This document shows positions 41,616 through 50,469 of a stretch of 58,288 bases of DNA, one piece after another; position 1 is the stretch's first letter, and each line of letters starts with the position of its first letter. The position numbers were made by a program, and so were the translations under genes. This DNA comes from Streptomyces sp. (GTDB lineage: Bacteria; Actinomycetota; Actinomycetes; Streptomycetales; Streptomycetaceae). The stretch lies in the NCBI RefSeq assembly GCF_031181555.1, contig NZ_JAPSKQ010000018.1:1-58288 (forward strand). Direction: 5' to 3'. The notes under the pieces are model-generated. The model saw nothing but the letters and a program-made list of their open reading frames with translations, made no database searches and had not been told where the DNA came from.

Positions 41616-43205
41616 GTGAGCTCGAAACCCGTCGTACTCATCGCTGAAGAGCTGTCGCCCGCCACCGTCGACGCACTCGGTCCGGACTTCGAGATCCGTC
41701 ACTGCAACGGCGCGGACCGCGCCGAACTGCTGCCGGCCATCGCCGACGTGGACGCGATCCTGATCCGCTCCGCCACCAAGGTCGACGCCGAGGCGATCGC
41801 CGCCGCGCGCAGGCTCAAGGTCGTCGCCCGCGCCGGCGTCGGCCTCGACAACGTCGACGTCTCCGCCGCCACCAAGGCCGGCGTGATGGTGGTCAACGCC
41901 CCGACCTCGAACATCGTGACCGCCGCCGAGCTCGCGTGCGGTCTGATCCTCGCCACCGCGCGGAACATCCCGCAGGCCAACGCCGCGCTGAAGAACGGCG
42001 AGTGGAAGCGGAGCAAGTACACGGGCGTCGAGCTCGCCGAGAAGACCCTCGGTGTCGTGGGCCTGGGGCGGATCGGCGCCCTCGTCGCGCAGCGCATGTC
42101 CGCCTTCGGCATGAAGGTCGTCGCCTACGACCCCTACGTGCAGCCCGCGCGGGCCGCGCAGATGGGCGTGAAGGTGCTGTCCCTGGACGAGCTGCTCGAG
42201 GTCTCCGACTTCATCACCGTCCACCTGCCCAAGACCCCCGAGACGCTGGGCCTGATCGGCGACGAGGCGCTGCGCAAGGTCAAGCCGAGCGTGCGCGTCA
42301 TCAACGCCGCGCGCGGCGGCATCGTCGACGAGGAGGCCCTGTACTCGGCGCTCAAGGAGGGCCGGGTCGCGGGTGCGGGCCTGGATGTGTACGCCAAGGA
42401 GCCGTGCACGGACTCCCCGCTGTTCGAGTTCGACCAGGTCGTGTGCACCCCGCACCTCGGCGCCTCCACCGACGAGGCCCAGGAGAAGGCCGGCATCGCC
42501 GTCGCCCGCTCGGTGCGCCTCGCGCTCGCCGGTGAGCTGGTCCCGGACGCGGTGAACGTCCAGGGCGGTGTCATCGCCGAGGACGTCAAGCCGGGTCTGC
42601 CGCTCGCCGAGCGCCTCGGCCGGATCTTCACCGCGCTCGCCGGTGAGGTCGCGGTCCGCCTCGACGTCGAGGTGTACGGCGAGATCACCCAGCACGACGT
42701 GAAGGTGCTGGAACTGTCCGCGCTCAAGGGCGTCTTCGAGGACGTCGTCGACGAGACGGTGTCCTACGTCAACGCGCCGCTGTTCGCCCAGGAGCGCGGG
42801 GTCGAGGTGCGGCTGACCACCAGCTCGGAGTCGGCCGACCACCGCAACGTGGTCACCGTGCGCGGCACCCTCGCCGACGGCGAGGAGATCTCGGTCTCCG
42901 GCACGCTGGCCGGCCCCAAGCACGTCCAGAAGATCGTCGCGGTCGGCGACTACGACGTGGACCTCGCGCTCGCCGACCACATGGTGGTGCTGCGCTACGA
43001 GGACCGTCCGGGTGTCGTCGGCACCGTGGGCCGCATCCTCGGCGAGGCGGGCATCAACATCGCCGGCATGCAGGTCGCCCGCGCGACGGTCGGCGGGGAG
43101 GCGCTCGCCGTGCTGACGGTGGACGACACGGTGTCCGCCGCGGTGCTGGGCGAGCTCGCCTCGGAGATCGGGGCGACGTCCGCGCGTTCGGTGAACCTGG
43201 TCTGA
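41616..43205 (+). CDS. serA: D-3-phosphoglycerate dehydrogenase (long form)
   Basis: First enzyme of serine synthesis, oxidising 3-phosphoglycerate with NAD+. The 529 residues are the long actinobacterial form. The catalytic part (1-315) has ARAGVGLDNVDV, cofactor motif VVGLGRIGALVA, Arg in INAARGGIVDE, Glu in LDVYAKEPCTDSPLF and His in TPHLGASTDEAQEKAG. An ASB domain follows (about 320-450), then a C-terminal ACT domain (VLRYEDRPGVVGTVGRILGEAGINIAGMQ-type region) that binds serine for feedback. GAGGA precedes GTG 41616. The 227 bases after the ilvC terminator hold its promoter; TACACT near 41502 is a -10 candidate. Confidence 0.96.
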   Translation: MSSKPVVLIAEELSPATVDALGPDFEIRHCNGADRAELLPAIADVDAILIRSATKVDAEAIAAARRLKVVARAGVGLDNVDVSAATKAGVMVVNAPTSNIVTAAELACGLILATARNIPQANAALKNGEWKRSKYTGVELAEKTLGVVGLGRIGALVAQRMSAFGMKVVAYDPYVQPARAAQMGVKVLSLDELLEVSDFITVHLPKTPETLGLIGDEALRKVKPSVRVINAARGGIVDEEALYSALKEGRVAGAGLDVYAKEPCTDSPLFEFDQVVCTPHLGASTDEAQEKAGIAVARSVRLALAGELVPDAVNVQGGVIAEDVKPGLPLAERLGRIFTALAGEVAVRLDVEVYGEITQHDVKVLELSALKGVFEDVVDETVSYVNAPLFAQERGVEVRLTTSSESADHRNVVTVRGTLADGEEISVSGTLAGPKHVQKIVAVGDYDVDLALADHMVVLRYEDRPGVVGTVGRILGEAGINIAGMQVARATVGGEALAVLTVDDTVSAAVLGELASEIGATSARSVNLV

Positions 43206-43213
43206 CGCCGCTG

Positions 43214-43265
43214 CGCGAAAGGCGCCGGGTGACCGAGCCGTCTCGGTCACCCGGCGCCTTTCGCG
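43214..43265. terminator. 24-bp bidirectional terminator between serA and MFS gene
   Basis: Perfect inverted repeat 43214-43237 / 43242-43265 with loop CCGT, in the 69-base gap between two converging genes. It is among the two longest stems in the window. Confidence 0.92.
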
Positions 43266-43274
43266 TGGCCGTCG

Positions 43275-44819
43275 TCAGACGGCCGCCTTCTCCGCCTCCG
43301 CGGCGACCTCCTCCCGCACCCGGATCCTGCGCAGGCCCACTGCCGCCAGCCCCGCCGCGCCGGTCAGCAGCACCGCCCCCGCGAGCGCCGCGCCCTGCAT
43401 GCCGTGGGCGAACGCCTCCCGGGCCGCCGTCGCCAGGGCGTCCCCCGCGCGTCCCGGCAGTTCGGCGGCGACGGCCAGTGCGCCGCCCAGGGTCTCCCGG
43501 GCCGGCTCCGGTGCCGTCGACGGGATGTCGTGGTGGTAGACGGCCGTGCCGATGGAGCCGAGGACGGCCATGCTCAGGGCGCCGCCGAACTCGGTGCCCG
43601 TCTCCATCAGCGAGGACGCCGCTCCCGCCTTCTCCACCGGGGCCGAGCTCAGAGCCAGGTCGGTGAGCTGGGACATGACGGCGACGATGCCGCAGGCCAG
43701 CACGCCGGACGCGACCAGCACCAGCCACAGCGAGTCCGTATCGGCGAGGGCCAGCAGCCCGTAGCCGCCCGCCGCGACGAGGAAGCCGCCCGTCACGACG
43801 TGCGCGCGGTCGACACCCCGCTGGACCAGCCGGGCGGCGACCGGCGCGGCGACACCGATGGGCACCGACGGCAGCAGGCTCCACAGCGCGGCCTCCAGGG
43901 CGCTCTTGTCGAGCACCGACTGCAGGTACTGGGTGGTGAAGTACGCCGAGCCCATCATTCCGAAGGCCGACAGCGTGTTGAGGACGACCGCCGGGGTGAA
44001 GCCGTGCCCGCGGAAGAGGGCCGGCGAGATCATCGGCGAGGCCGCCGTGCGCTGCCGGTGCACGAAGAGCGCCGCGAACAGCAGGCCGACGGTGACCGAG
44101 ACGACGTACCGGACGTTCCAGCCCCCGGAGGACAGTTCCTTCAACCCGTAGACCACGGGCAGGACCGCCGCCATCGACAGCGGCACGCCGAGGACGTCGA
44201 ACCGGCCGGGGGCGGGGTTCTTCGACTCGGGGAGCAGCAGCGGGCCGAGGACCAGCAACAGGGCCATCGCGGGCAGGTTGACCAGGAAGACCGAGCCCCA
44301 CCAGAAGTGCTCGACGAGGACGCCGCTCATCACCGAGCCGAGCGCGACCCCGGCCGTCATCACCCCGGACCACACCCCGATCGCCCTCGTCCGCTGGGAG
44401 GGATCGGTGAACATCGTGCGGATCAGCGCCATCGTGGACGGCATCAGGGTCGCGCCGCCGACGCCGAGCAGCGCACGGGCCGCGATCAGCGTCTCGGCGG
44501 TGTGCGCGTAGGCCGCGAGCAGGGAGGCCGCGCCGAACGCCCCCGCACCGATCAGCAGGAGCCTGCGGCGGCCGATGCGGTCGCCCAGCGAACCCATGGT
44601 CATCAGCAGGCCGGCCAGGACGAAGCCGTAGACGTCGAAGATCCACAGCTGCTGGGTGCCGCTCGGTTCCAGGTCCGCGCTGATCTCGGGGATCGCGAAA
44701 TAGAGGACGGAGACGTCCATCGAGACCAGCAGCAACGGAAGCATCAGCACCGTGAGCGCGGTCCATTCGCGGCGGCCGGCGCGCGCGGCGGCCGGTGCGG
44801 ACTTCGTCGAGTTCGTCAT
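43275..44819 (-). CDS. MFS multidrug exporter, 14-helix DHA2 family
   Basis: A 514-residue inner-membrane drug/proton antiporter. Typical DHA2 signatures are VSMDVSVLYFAIPEI in helix 1, the motif A loop GSLGDRIGRRRLLLIG, and motif C-like GVWSGVMTAGVALGSVMSGVLVEHFWWGSVFLVNLP. Some 14 helices are evident. The start is taken at ATG 44819. ATG 44837, six codons upstream, is possible, and neither has a clear binding site. It is divergent from a TetR gene with an operator-like repeat between, a standard drug-inducible arrangement. The exported drug is unknown. Confidence 0.9.
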   Translation of the reverse strand: MTNSTKSAPAAARAGRREWTALTVLMLPLLLVSMDVSVLYFAIPEISADLEPSGTQQLWIFDVYGFVLAGLLMTMGSLGDRIGRRRLLLIGAGAFGAASLLAAYAHTAETLIAARALLGVGGATLMPSTMALIRTMFTDPSQRTRAIGVWSGVMTAGVALGSVMSGVLVEHFWWGSVFLVNLPAMALLLVLGPLLLPESKNPAPGRFDVLGVPLSMAAVLPVVYGLKELSSGGWNVRYVVSVTVGLLFAALFVHRQRTAASPMISPALFRGHGFTPAVVLNTLSAFGMMGSAYFTTQYLQSVLDKSALEAALWSLLPSVPIGVAAPVAARLVQRGVDRAHVVTGGFLVAAGGYGLLALADTDSLWLVLVASGVLACGIVAVMSQLTDLALSSAPVEKAGAASSLMETGTEFGGALSMAVLGSIGTAVYHHDIPSTAPEPARETLGGALAVAAELPGRAGDALATAAREAFAHGMQGAALAGAVLLTGAAGLAAVGLRRIRVREEVAAEAEKAAV

Positions 44820-44857
44820 GGCAGCGAATGTACGCATGTATTAAACGGCTGTCTAGA

Positions 44858-44874
44858 ACGATTGTATAAATCGT
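44858..44874. promoter_or_regulatory. Operator-like inverted repeat between MFS and TetR genes
   Basis: ACGATT (44858-44863) and AATCGT (44869-44874) flank GTATA; this overlaps a TATACA that could be the -10 of the exporter promoter on the minus strand. Two further copies of CTGTNTAGA flank it (about 44849 and 44888). Binding by the TetR protein encoded at 44915 is inferred from position. Confidence 0.6.
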
Positions 44875-44914
44875 GCGTCTGGGACGCCTGTATAGACCGG
44901 GGTAGGGTGACGCC

Positions 44915-45496
44915 ATGGGACACCGCGAGGATCTGCTCGAGGGCGCGAAGCGCTGCCTGCTCGCCAAGGGATTCGTGCGCACGACGGCGCGTGACATCGT
45001 CAAGGAGTCGGGGACCAACCTGGCGTCCATCGGCTACCACTACGGCTCCAAGGACGCGTTGCTCGCGCAGGCCTACGTCGCGCTGGTCGAGGGGATGAGC
45101 GACGCCTTCGAGGGCGGCGGGACCGCGGACGACACCGAACCCGGTTCCCTCGAACGGTTCGAGCGGGTGTGGTCGAACATCATCGGCACCATGAAGGAGC
45201 CCGGCTCGGTGTGGCGGCTCAGCATGGAGGTGCTCGCCCTCGGCGACCGACTCCCCGAGGTGCGCGACCATCTGGCGCTGGCCCAGCGCGAGGCCGGGCG
45301 CGGACTGGTCCCGCTGCTGGTGGGCGGCCGCGAGGAGGACGTCTCCGACGAGACCGCGGAGACCCTCGGCGTGTTCTACGTGACCCTGATGACCGGGCTC
45401 ATCGCCCAGTGGACCTTCGACCCGCGCACCGCCCCCGACGCCGAGCGGCTGACCGCCGGGCTGCGCCGGGTCATCGAGGCCGCCACTCGGACGTGA
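44915..45496 (+). CDS. TetR-family repressor of the divergent exporter
   Basis: A 193-residue regulator. The N-terminal DNA-binding part (residues 4-50) reads LLEGAKRCLLAKGFVRTTARDIVKESGTNLASIGYHYGSKDALL; the C-terminal ligand domain covers the rest. ATG 44915 with GTAGGG upstream. It is divergent from the DHA2 exporter and likely represses it and itself until the drug binds. Its 3' end overlaps the last 26 bases of the converging ABC ATPase gene tail to tail. Confidence 0.9.
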   Translation: MGHREDLLEGAKRCLLAKGFVRTTARDIVKESGTNLASIGYHYGSKDALLAQAYVALVEGMSDAFEGGGTADDTEPGSLERFERVWSNIIGTMKEPGSVWRLSMEVLALGDRLPEVRDHLALAQREAGRGLVPLLVGGREEDVSDETAETLGVFYVTLMTGLIAQWTFDPRTAPDAERLTAGLRRVIEAATRT

Positions 45497-46163
45497 TCCG
45501 CCCCTCCCGCATCTCGATCACCCGGTCCGCGACGTGCCGCACGACCGCGCGGTCGTGGCAGATGAAGAGGTAGCCCAGACCCAGCTCGTCCTGGAGGTCG
45601 GCGAGCAGGTTCAGCACGCCGGCCCGTACCGAGGCGTCGAGCGCGGACACCGGTTCGTCGAGAACGAGCAGCCGCGGTTCGCAGGCGAGGGCGCGGGCGA
45701 TGCCGGCCCGCTGGCACTGCCCGCCGGACAGCTCGTGCGGCCGGCGGTCCCCGGACGACGGATCGAGGCCGACCTTCTCCAGCAGTTCGGCCACGCGGGC
45801 CGGACCGTCGTCGGCGTTCCAGCGACCCTGCGCCTTCAAGGGCTCGGCCACCGCGTCGCGGATGCGGTGGCGAGGACTGAGGGAGCCGTAGGGGTCCTGG
45901 AAGACCGGCTGCATGCGCGGGCGCAGCGGCCGCAGTTCACGGTCGGTCAGGGAGGTCAGCTCCCGCCCCTCGAACCGGACCCGTCCCGCGTGCGGGCGGC
46001 GCAGCTGGAGCACCGCCAGGGCCGTGGAGGACTTCCCGCAGCCCGACGGGCCGTCGAGGGCGAGCGTCTCACCCGCGTCGAGCGTGAAGGACACGTGGTC
46101 CACGGCGGTCACCGGGCCGTAGCGGACGACGAGGCCGCGGACGTCCAGCAGGGGGTCGGTCAC
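45471..46163 (-). CDS. ABC transporter ATP-binding protein, DppF/NikE type
   Basis: Last gene of a four-gene importer operon. The 230-residue ATPase has Walker A DGPSGCGKSS, FQDPYGSLSPRHRI, signature LSGGQCQR, Walker B LLVLDEPVSALD and switch His ICHDRA. It lacks the C-terminal cysteine extension common in peptide transporter ATPases, as is usual for NikE/CntF-like short forms. The GTG start overlaps the stop of the previous ATPase by four bases. Context suggests uptake of a metal complex or peptide. Confidence 0.9.
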   Translation of the reverse strand: MTDPLLDVRGLVVRYGPVTAVDHVSFTLDAGETLALDGPSGCGKSSTALAVLQLRRPHAGRVRFEGRELTSLTDRELRPLRPRMQPVFQDPYGSLSPRHRIRDAVAEPLKAQGRWNADDGPARVAELLEKVGLDPSSGDRRPHELSGGQCQRAGIARALACEPRLLVLDEPVSALDASVRAGVLNLLADLQDELGLGYLFICHDRAVVRHVADRVIEMREGRITSEWRPR

Positions 46164-47119
46164 AGGAACTCCCGGATCGGTTCGGGCACGTCGGCCACAC
46201 GGTGGCAGGCGACCGTCCGTCCGTCCACGGCCTGCGGCTCCGGCTCGTCCTCGTGGCAGGCGGCCACCGCCAGCGGGCAGCGCGGGGCGAAGGCGCAGCC
46301 GGGGCCCAGGGCGCCCGGCGCGGGCGGGGTGCCGGTGAGCGCCGGCAGGCGGCGGCGCCGGGGGCCGTCCTGCGGGAGGGCGGCCAGCAGGCCCGCCGTG
46401 TACGGGGCGCGGGGGTGGCCCAGCACCCGTTCGACGGGACCGAGTTCGGCCGCCCGTCCCGCGTACATCACCAGGACGCGGTCCGCGTGGTCCCGTACGA
46501 CGTCCAGGTCGTGGGTGACGAGGACCAGCGCGGCGCCGACCGCCTCCCGCTGCTCGGCGAGCAGCCGCAGCACCCGCTCGCGGCGGTCCTCGTCCAGCGC
46601 GGTGGTCGGCTCGTCGGCGACGACCACATCGGGCTCGTTGACCGTCGCCATGGCGATCACCGCGCGCTGCCGCATACCGCCGGAGTACTCGTGCGGGTAC
46701 GCCCGCGCCCGGCGCGCGGCGTCCGGGATGCCGACGCGGTCGAGCGCCGCCACGGCCCGGGCGCGTGCCTCCTTGCGGGAGACCCGCCGCACGGACCGTA
46801 CGGCGGCGGCCAGTTGGTCGCCCACGGGATGGACGGGGGAGAGGGCCGACAGGGCGTCCTGGGGGACGAGGGCGATGCGGCGTCCGCGCTCGGCTGCGGG
46901 GTCGGCGCCGCCCCGCAGCCGGACGCTCCCGTTCACCGTCGCGTCCCGCGGCACGATGCCCAGCAGTGCCCGGGCGGTCAGGGACTTGCCGGCGCCCGAC
47001 TCCCCGACGACGGCGAACACCTCGCGCGGCAGGACGTCGAAGGACAGACCGCGCACGGCCTCGACCGCGCCGAACGCGATGCGCAGGTCACACACCGACA
47101 GCAGTGCCTCGGACCGCAT
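46160..47119 (-). CDS. ABC transporter ATP-binding protein, DppD/NikD type
   Basis: Partner ATPase of 319 residues: Walker A GESGAGKSLTARALLG, Q-loop VPQDALSALSP, signature YSGGMRQRAVIAMA, Walker B VVVADEPTTALD, His VTHDLDVV, and the C-terminal peptide-transporter extension with cysteines GCAFAPRCPLAVAAC. ATG 47119 has GGAAGGAGG upstream, which decides it over an in-frame codon at 47173. It overlaps the fused permease gene by 32 bases and the next ATPase by four. Confidence 0.92.
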   Translation of the reverse strand: MRSEALLSVCDLRIAFGAVEAVRGLSFDVLPREVFAVVGESGAGKSLTARALLGIVPRDATVNGSVRLRGGADPAAERGRRIALVPQDALSALSPVHPVGDQLAAAVRSVRRVSRKEARARAVAALDRVGIPDAARRARAYPHEYSGGMRQRAVIAMATVNEPDVVVADEPTTALDEDRRERVLRLLAEQREAVGAALVLVTHDLDVVRDHADRVLVMYAGRAAELGPVERVLGHPRAPYTAGLLAALPQDGPRRRRLPALTGTPPAPGALGPGCAFAPRCPLAVAACHEDEPEPQAVDGRTVACHRVADVPEPIREFL

Positions 47120-48872
47120 CGGCGGCCTCCTTCCGGGGAGCGGGGACGGTGCGGCGGGGGGGACGGCCGGCACGGCGGGCTCCGCGCCCCTGGGCGTACG
47201 CCGCGCCCGACACCGCCAGGCCCGCCAGCAGGGCGAGCGCCACGGCCGGGGCGAGGGCGGCCCACGGGGCGCGTTCGACGTAGGCGCGGGACTCGTCGAG
47301 GAGCAGGCCCCACTCGGGGGCGGGCGGCTGGGCGCCCAGGCCGAGGAAGCCCAGGGAGGCCAGGGCCAGCGCGATGCCGGGCAGCCGCAGCAGCGCGTGC
47401 CGGGCGACCGGGGCGGCGACGGACGGCAGGACGTGCCGGGTGAGGATCCACAGGGGCGAGGCGCCGATGGCCCGCTGCGCGGTCAGGAACGCCGACGCCC
47501 GTACCTCCTGCACCAGCGCCGCCGCGTGCGCCGCCAGTGGCGGCCAGGAGACCAGCGCGACGGCGAGCGCGGCTCCGCCGGTGCCGGGACCGGCCACCGC
47601 CGCGACCAGGATGCCGACGATCACCGGCGGCAGCGCGTTGGCGATGTCCGCCGCGCCCGCCGCGGCACCCGGCAGGAAACCCAGGGCGAGGCCGACGGCC
47701 AGGCTCAGCAGGCAGACGGCCGTCGCCGTGCCGACGGTCGAGGCGGCCCCGTGCCCGAGCCGGGCCAGGACATCGCGCCCGAGTCCGTCGGTGCCCAGCG
47801 GATTCGCCCAGGACGGCGGGGCCAGCCGGACCGCCGTGTCGACCGCGTACGGGTCGCGCAGCAGGCCCCAGCCGATCGCGGCCAGCAGGACGACGGCGAG
47901 GGCGGCCGGGACCGCCGGGTGGGCGCGGACCGGGCGGGGCGGGGGCAGGGCGAGCCCGGCGTCGCGCAGGGCGGGGCCCAGCAGCCGGCGCCGCACCAGG
48001 GCGGCGAGCGCACCGGTGACCAGGCCCAGGGCGAGCAGCGCGAGCACCGCTCCCTGGAGCAGCGGCAGGTCCTGGGACCTGGCCGCCCCCAGCGCCGTAC
48101 GCCCGATGCCGGGCACCGCGAACACCGTCTCCACGGCGACCGCGCCGCCCGTCAGCCCGACGGCGACCATCCCGAACTGCGGAACCAGCGGCGGCAGGAC
48201 GCGGCGCAGCGCGGCGGCCGTGACCCGGGCGCGGCTCGCTCCCGCGCCCCGCCACAGCTCCACCCAGCGCTCCTCCAGCACGGCGGGCAGCGCGTCCGCG
48301 ACCAGCCGCCCGAGCAGTCCGCCCGCCGGGACGCCGAGCGCGACGGCGGGCAGGACCAGATGCTCCGGTCCCTGCCAGCCGGACGTCGGCAGCCACCCCA
48401 GCCACACCCCGCACACGAGCAACCCGACCGTGGCGAGCAGGAATTCGGGCAGGGCGGCCGCCATGGCGGCGAACGCCCCGGCCGACCCCCGCCCCCGTAC
48501 CACCACCGGTGCCACCAGTGCGACGGCGAGCAGGACCGCCACACCGAGCGCGGCGGCCATCAGACCCAGCGACACCTGGAGCCCGGAAGCGACCGACGGC
48601 ATGACGTCCGTCCCCGACACCCAGGAGGTGCCGAGGTCGCCCCGCAGCAGCCCGAAGGCCCAGTCGCCGAGCAGCGACAGCGGACCGGCGTCCAGTCCCA
48701 GGTCACGCCGGACGGCGTGCAGCGCCTCCTCGGTCGGCTCCTGCTCGGCGGACCTGGCCCGCAGCACGGTCAGGGCCGGGTCCCGGCCGGACAGCCAGGG
48801 CAGCAGCCCGACGACGGCCAGGACGGCGACGAGGCCGAGGGCACGGGTCACCCCCGCCGCGGTGGGCCTCAC
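47088..48872 (-). CDS. Fused ABC permease (DppB-DppC in one polypeptide)
   Basis: A 594-residue membrane protein carrying both permease domains that are normally separate. The first half (about 1-300) is DppB/NikB-like: a first helix, DWAFGLLRGDLGTSW, and the EAA loop around ELWRGAGASRARVTAAALRRVLPP with VETVFAVPGIGRTAL. The second half (about 320-565) is DppC/NikC-like: NPLGTDGLGRDVLARLGHGA, then the EAA loop FLTAQRAIGASPLWILTRHVLP and LGFLGLGAQPPAPEWGLLLDE. A linker near residue 300-320 joins them. The GTG start overlaps the lipoprotein stop by four bases. The fusion removes any need for a second permease gene. Confidence 0.93.
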   Translation of the reverse strand: MRPTAAGVTRALGLVAVLAVVGLLPWLSGRDPALTVLRARSAEQEPTEEALHAVRRDLGLDAGPLSLLGDWAFGLLRGDLGTSWVSGTDVMPSVASGLQVSLGLMAAALGVAVLLAVALVAPVVVRGRGSAGAFAAMAAALPEFLLATVGLLVCGVWLGWLPTSGWQGPEHLVLPAVALGVPAGGLLGRLVADALPAVLEERWVELWRGAGASRARVTAAALRRVLPPLVPQFGMVAVGLTGGAVAVETVFAVPGIGRTALGAARSQDLPLLQGAVLALLALGLVTGALAALVRRRLLGPALRDAGLALPPPRPVRAHPAVPAALAVVLLAAIGWGLLRDPYAVDTAVRLAPPSWANPLGTDGLGRDVLARLGHGAASTVGTATAVCLLSLAVGLALGFLPGAAAGAADIANALPPVIVGILVAAVAGPGTGGAALAVALVSWPPLAAHAAALVQEVRASAFLTAQRAIGASPLWILTRHVLPSVAAPVARHALLRLPGIALALASLGFLGLGAQPPAPEWGLLLDESRAYVERAPWAALAPAVALALLAGLAVSGAAYAQGRGARRAGRPPRRTVPAPRKEAADAVRGTAVGV

Positions 48873-50356
48873 TTGACGTGGGTGTCGAGCGTGACCAGCT
48901 CCCGCTCGCGCGGGTCGTGGGCGGCACCGGCCACGTCGGCGGCGTCGCCCTGGATCACGCGCTCGTGGAGCATCGGCACGGCCGCGTCGGTGGCGAGCAC
49001 GGCGGCCTCCGCCTCGATGACCGCCCGGCGGCGGGCGTCACCGGTGGGCGTCCCGCCCGCCTTCTCCAGCGCCTTGTCCACGGCCGGGTCGGCGAGCCGG
49101 GAGATGTTGAAGGAGCCGTCGGAGGCGAAGTCGCTGTAGAGGTAGGCGGCCGGGTCGCCGGAGTCGAGGACGGTGGCCCGGGACAGGATGAACGCGTCGA
49201 ACGCGCCGGCCAGGGCGTCGGACTCGATGGCGGCGTACTCGCGGACCTCCAGCTTCACCTCGAACCCGGCCTTCCGGAGCTGCTGTTGCAGCGCGGCGGC
49301 GACCTCGGGGAGTTCGGCGCGGTCGGTGAAAGTGCCGATGGTGACGGTCTTCCCGGCCGGGTCGCCGGCCTTCGCCCGTCCTTCGACCGGCTCGCGCAGT
49401 CCGGTCGCCCACGGGAGAGCCGGGCCCAGCAGGCCCTCGGCCACGTCGGCGCGTCCCTCGTAGACGCCGTCCACGAGGGACTTCGCGTCGATCGCCTCCC
49501 GTGCCGCCGCGCGCAGCGAGGCGTCCTTGAAGACGCCCTTCTCCGTGTTCAGGTACAGGGTGTTGGTGCGCGGCATCGGCACCTCGGTGATCAGGTCCTC
49601 GTCCAGCAGCGCGGCCTGGGAGACGGGCACCGCCTCGACGATGTCGGCCTCGCCGCTGCGCAGGGCGGCGGCGCGCGCGGTGCCGTCCGGGACGAACCGC
49701 ACGTCGATGCCGGGGGCCTTGGCCCTGCCGCCCCAGTAGTCGTCGTAGCGGTCGAGGGCGGCGGAGGAGGTGCCGTCGACCTCGGTCAGCTCGAACGGGC
49801 CGGTGCCGGCGCCGACGGGGTTCACCGTCCTCCCCCGGTAGGCCTTGGCCGCCAGGATCGACAGCTGCGGGGAGCTGAGCCGCTGCGGGACGAGGGGGTC
49901 CTCGTCGGCGGTGGTGACGACGACGGTGCCGGTGCCCTTCGCCTTCGCCGTCAGGTCGACGCCGTCGAGGATGCGGGGCTTGGGGGACGCGGTGGCCGCC
50001 TCGGTGAGGGAGCGGACGACGGCCTCGGCGGTGAGGTCGGTGCCGTCGTGGAAGGTGACGCCGTCCCGGAGGGTGAACTCCCAGCTCCGGCCGGACTGCT
50101 TCCACTCGGTGGCCAGCGCCGGCACGGCGTCGCCGTCCGCGTCGAGCTTCACCAGCGTTTCCGCCGTGGACCAGCGCGACAGCTTGAACGCGTCGTCGGA
50201 CAGCGGGGACAGGCCGGAGCGCGGCGGTTGCATCATCGCGACGCGCAGGCGCTCGCCCTCACCGCTCCCGGCCGCTCCGGTCGACGAGAAGCACCCGCTG
50301 AGCAGGGCGGAGGCGGCGAGGGCCGCGGGGAGGGACAGACGGGCGGGGACGCGCAC
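48869..50356 (-). CDS. Extracytoplasmic solute-binding lipoprotein (family 5, peptide/nickel type)
   Basis: Substrate-capture protein of 495 residues, first gene of the operon. It has a short lipoprotein signal with lipobox LLSGC (residues about 16-20). The SBP_bac_5 pattern follows: LVKLDADGDAVPALATEWKQSGRSWEFTLRDGVTFHDGTDLTAEAVV, GTGPFELTEVDG, YDDYWGG and the C-terminal PAAYLYSDFAS region. Family members bind peptides, nickel-histidine or metallophore complexes. GTG 50356 has CGGAG upstream. A Zur-like box lies 58 bases upstream, suggesting a zinc-related ligand, which is inference. Confidence 0.9.
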   Translation of the reverse strand: MRVPARLSLPAALAASALLSGCFSSTGAAGSGEGERLRVAMMQPPRSGLSPLSDDAFKLSRWSTAETLVKLDADGDAVPALATEWKQSGRSWEFTLRDGVTFHDGTDLTAEAVVRSLTEAATASPKPRILDGVDLTAKAKGTGTVVVTTADEDPLVPQRLSSPQLSILAAKAYRGRTVNPVGAGTGPFELTEVDGTSSAALDRYDDYWGGRAKAPGIDVRFVPDGTARAAALRSGEADIVEAVPVSQAALLDEDLITEVPMPRTNTLYLNTEKGVFKDASLRAAAREAIDAKSLVDGVYEGRADVAEGLLGPALPWATGLREPVEGRAKAGDPAGKTVTIGTFTDRAELPEVAAALQQQLRKAGFEVKLEVREYAAIESDALAGAFDAFILSRATVLDSGDPAAYLYSDFASDGSFNISRLADPAVDKALEKAGGTPTGDARRRAVIEAEAAVLATDAAVPMLHERVIQGDAADVAGAAHDPRERELVTLDTHVK

Positions 50357-50413
50357 GGAACACTCCGGGGGAAGAGCGGGGTAAAGGTTGAGCGTGCAAT
50401 GACCGTAGCACGA

Positions 50414-50428
50414 TGACAATCATTTTCA
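50414..50428 (-). promoter_or_regulatory. Zur-like box upstream of the fused-permease ABC operon
   Basis: On the minus strand the sequence is TGAAAATGATTGTCA, a 7-1-7 inverted repeat with one mismatch per arm pair, the form expected of streptomycete Zur boxes (TGAnAAT-n-ATTnTCA). It sits between a CTGAAA (-35 candidate) and TACGGT (-10 candidate) 16 bases apart, so a bound repressor would block RNA polymerase. Fur-type proteins recognise similar repeats, so Zur is the best but not the only reading. Confidence 0.65.
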
Positions 50429-50469
50429 GAAGCAGGGGTGAGGCCTCCCCGGCACCACCCGACGGCGGG

